Shown here in pieces: positions 5,362 through 6,312 of a stretch of 6,312 bases of DNA (positions are counted from its first letter, which is position 1; the number at the start of each line of letters is the position of its first letter). The position numbers were made by a program, and so were the translations under genes. The stretch covers positions 1 through 6,312 of the forward strand of contig JAEZBT010000386.1 of NCBI GenBank assembly GCA_023426865.1. Direction: 5' to 3'. Source of the stretch: Actinomycetes bacterium (lineage in GTDB: Bacteria > Actinomycetota > Actinomycetes > Actinomycetales > Cellulomonadaceae). The notes under the pieces were generated by a model. The model did not search any database and was not told the DNA's origin. It was given only the letters and a program-made list of their open reading frames with translations.

Positions 5362-5960
5362 CGGCGGCCCAGGTAGACGACGTCGGGCACGGTGACGGGG
5401 AGCTCGTGGAAGCCGAGGTGCGCGTAGAAGCCGCGGGCGCGTGTGTTCGCCGCGAGGACGCCCAGGTGGACGCCGGGAACGCCGCGGTCCGCGAGCGCGC
5501 CGACGAACGCCTCGATGAGCGCGCGGCCGTGGCCGCCGCCCTGGTGCTCCGGGAGCACGTCGACGTGCAGGTGCGCGGGGTGGTCGGCCAGCCCGGGGTG
5601 GACGTTGCGCTCGGGGTGGTGCAGCAGGTCGACGAGGTGCTCCTCGCGCGTCGCCGGTGCGGCGGGCAGCGGGTACCGGTCGGCGACGCGCGGCAGCCAG
5701 CGGGCCCGGTGCTGGGCGGCCCAGCGGGCGGTGTCCGCTGTGCCGAGCACGTAACCGACCACGCGGGCGCCGTCGTCGAGCACGAACGCCAGCTCCGGCT
5801 CGAGCTCGAGGTACGGGCCGGCGAAGATGTCGCCCCACAGGTCGTCCTGGGAGAGCACGCCGCGGGCGTCCTCGCCGGACTCGGCGGTCCGCACGCAGAC
5901 GTCGTAGACGTCGTCGCGGTCCTGGGGGCGGTCGGGCCGGTAGCCGCGCAGCGTCACCAC
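5343..5960 (-). CDS. GNAT family N-acetyltransferase, O-GlcNAcase C-terminal-like
   Basis: A protein of about 205 residues with a GNAT fold that transfers an acetyl group from acetyl-CoA to an unknown acceptor. The acetyl-CoA binding motif Q-G-G-G-H-G-R is at 140-146, after the strand HLHVDVLP, and the late motif ANTRARGFYAHLGF is at 171-184. The overall pattern closely follows the acetyltransferase-like domain of eukaryotic O-GlcNAcase and its bacterial relatives: an early VYDVC, a long SQDDLWGDIFAGPYLEL, AFVLDD, GYVLGTADT and WLPRVADRYP, and a terminal DVVYLGR. Unlike the human pseudo-enzyme domain, this one keeps the cofactor loop, so it may be active. GTG 5960 is chosen for AAGGTGG at 5971-5965. 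ATG 5978 would add six residues. It lies 65 bases upstream of DUF3817 on the same strand and diverges from the arfB-like gene. Confidence 0.88.
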   Translation of the reverse strand: MVTLRGYRPDRPQDRDDVYDVCVRTAESGEDARGVLSQDDLWGDIFAGPYLELEPELAFVLDDGARVVGYVLGTADTARWAAQHRARWLPRVADRYPLPAAPATREEHLVDLLHHPERNVHPGLADHPAHLHVDVLPEHQGGGHGRALIEAFVGALADRGVPGVHLGVLAANTRARGFYAHLGFHELPVTVPDVVYLGRRTGARA

Positions 5961-6004
5961 GTCCCCACCTTGCACCATCCCCGGCGGCCCACGCACGACG
6001 GGGT

Positions 6005-6010
6005 GGGAGG
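6005..6010 (+). promoter_or_regulatory. Ribosome-binding site fixing the GTG start of the arfB-like gene
   Basis: GGGAGG lies eight bases before the GTG at 6019, a normal Shine-Dalgarno distance, and supports that start. The short divergent gap 5961-6018 must hold promoters for both this gene and the acetyltransferase gene. TTGCAC at 5970-5975 could be a -35 element for the rightward gene, but no good -10 follows. Confidence 0.5.
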
Positions 6011-6018
6011 CTTGGGGC

Positions 6019-6312
6019 GTGCCCGACCCCCTGCTCCTGCGCTCCGGCCACGCGATCGATGCGGCCGAGCTGCGCTGGCGCTTCTCGCGGGCGAGCGGGC
6101 CCGGTGGCCAGGGGGTGAACACGACCGACTCGCGGGTCGAGCTCTCGTTCGACCTCGCCCGGACGACGGCACTGCCCCCCGAGCTGCGCGACCGCGCGGT
6201 CGAGCGCCTGGCCCGCCGGCTCACCGACGGCGTCCTCACCGTGGTCGCGTCCGAGCACCGGTCGCAGCTGCGCAACCGCGACGCCGCGCTGGCCCGGCTC
6301 GCAGCCCTGCTC
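6019..6312 (+). CDS. arfB: ArfB-type peptidyl-tRNA hydrolase / RF-1 domain protein (partial, 3' end outside window)
   Basis: The first 98 residues of a small release-factor-like protein. ArfB proteins (YaeJ in E. coli) enter the empty A site of ribosomes stalled on broken mRNA and cleave the peptidyl-tRNA. The catalytic GGQ is at residues 29-31 inside SRASGPGGQGVNTTDSRVEL, followed by the RF-1 domain helix region (LPPELRDRAVERLARRL) and an SEHRSQLRNRDAAL stretch typical of the family. There is no stop-codon recognition domain before the GGQ, which separates it from RF1 and RF2. The residue after GGQ is Gly, where His is common. The basic C-terminal tail that fills the mRNA channel would lie beyond the window. 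A mitochondrial-type ICT1 relative would look the same. Confidence 0.9.
   Translation, partial: MPDPLLLRSGHAIDAAELRWRFSRASGPGGQGVNTTDSRVELSFDLARTTALPPELRDRAVERLARRLTDGVLTVVASEHRSQLRNRDAALARLAALL

Noticed and set aside
3412..5376. A 654-residue rightward open frame opposite guaA, DUF3817 and the end of the acetyltransferase gene.
   Set aside because: It is a shadow produced by GC-rich codon use. The minus-strand proteins in the same place have clear family motifs, and this one has only low-complexity Arg/Ala/His/Asp-rich sequence.
5361..6275. Extending the acetyltransferase upstream to 6275 (310 residues).
   Set aside because: The extra N-terminus is antisense to the arfB-like gene, has no GNAT features, and a ribosome-binding site precedes the shorter start.

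Overview
The window reads as chromosomal DNA of a high-GC actinobacterium. Third codon positions are almost always G or C, GTG starts are common, and the GuaA and DUF3817 proteins are of actinobacterial type. A Cellulomonas-like member of the Micrococcales is my best guess, by inference only.

Layout. At the left edge (1-81) is what looks like the end of an IS481-family insertion sequence, whose leftward transposase gene is cut off after about four codons. After an intergenic leader come two rightward paralogous genes for membrane-anchored diguanylate cyclases (GGDEF proteins) in tandem. The first (305-1723) is intact, with about ten hydrophobic segments followed by a GGDEF domain with a complete active site and an RxxD inhibitory site. 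The second (1786-3215) is a diverged copy broken by a one-base frameshift at a short G run near 2280-2283. The break turns it into two ORFs overlapping as ATGA. A perfect palindrome at 3195-3212 lies at the convergent junction with guaA.

On the minus strand, transcription would run from a GNAT acetyltransferase (5343-5960) through a small DUF3817 membrane protein (4903-5277) to guaA, GMP synthase (3238-4872). The GNAT protein resembles the acetyltransferase-like domain of O-GlcNAcase. DUF3817 and guaA are 30 bases apart, and a hairpin at that junction includes the guaA start codon, which suggests translational coupling. Diverging from the GNAT gene at the right edge is the start of an ArfB-type peptidyl-tRNA hydrolase with a GGQ motif, cut by the window end.

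How the parts work together: guaA, arfB and DUF3817 look like ordinary core genes. The GGDEF pair next to the IS end is the accessory part, probably a signalling module that makes c-di-GMP in response to a signal sensed in the membrane. I see no CRISPR array, tRNA, rRNA or convincing riboswitch. The most interesting points are the ATGA-type frameshift in the second cyclase, the IS-end hairpin that would bury the transposase ribosome-binding site, and the start-codon hairpin of guaA.
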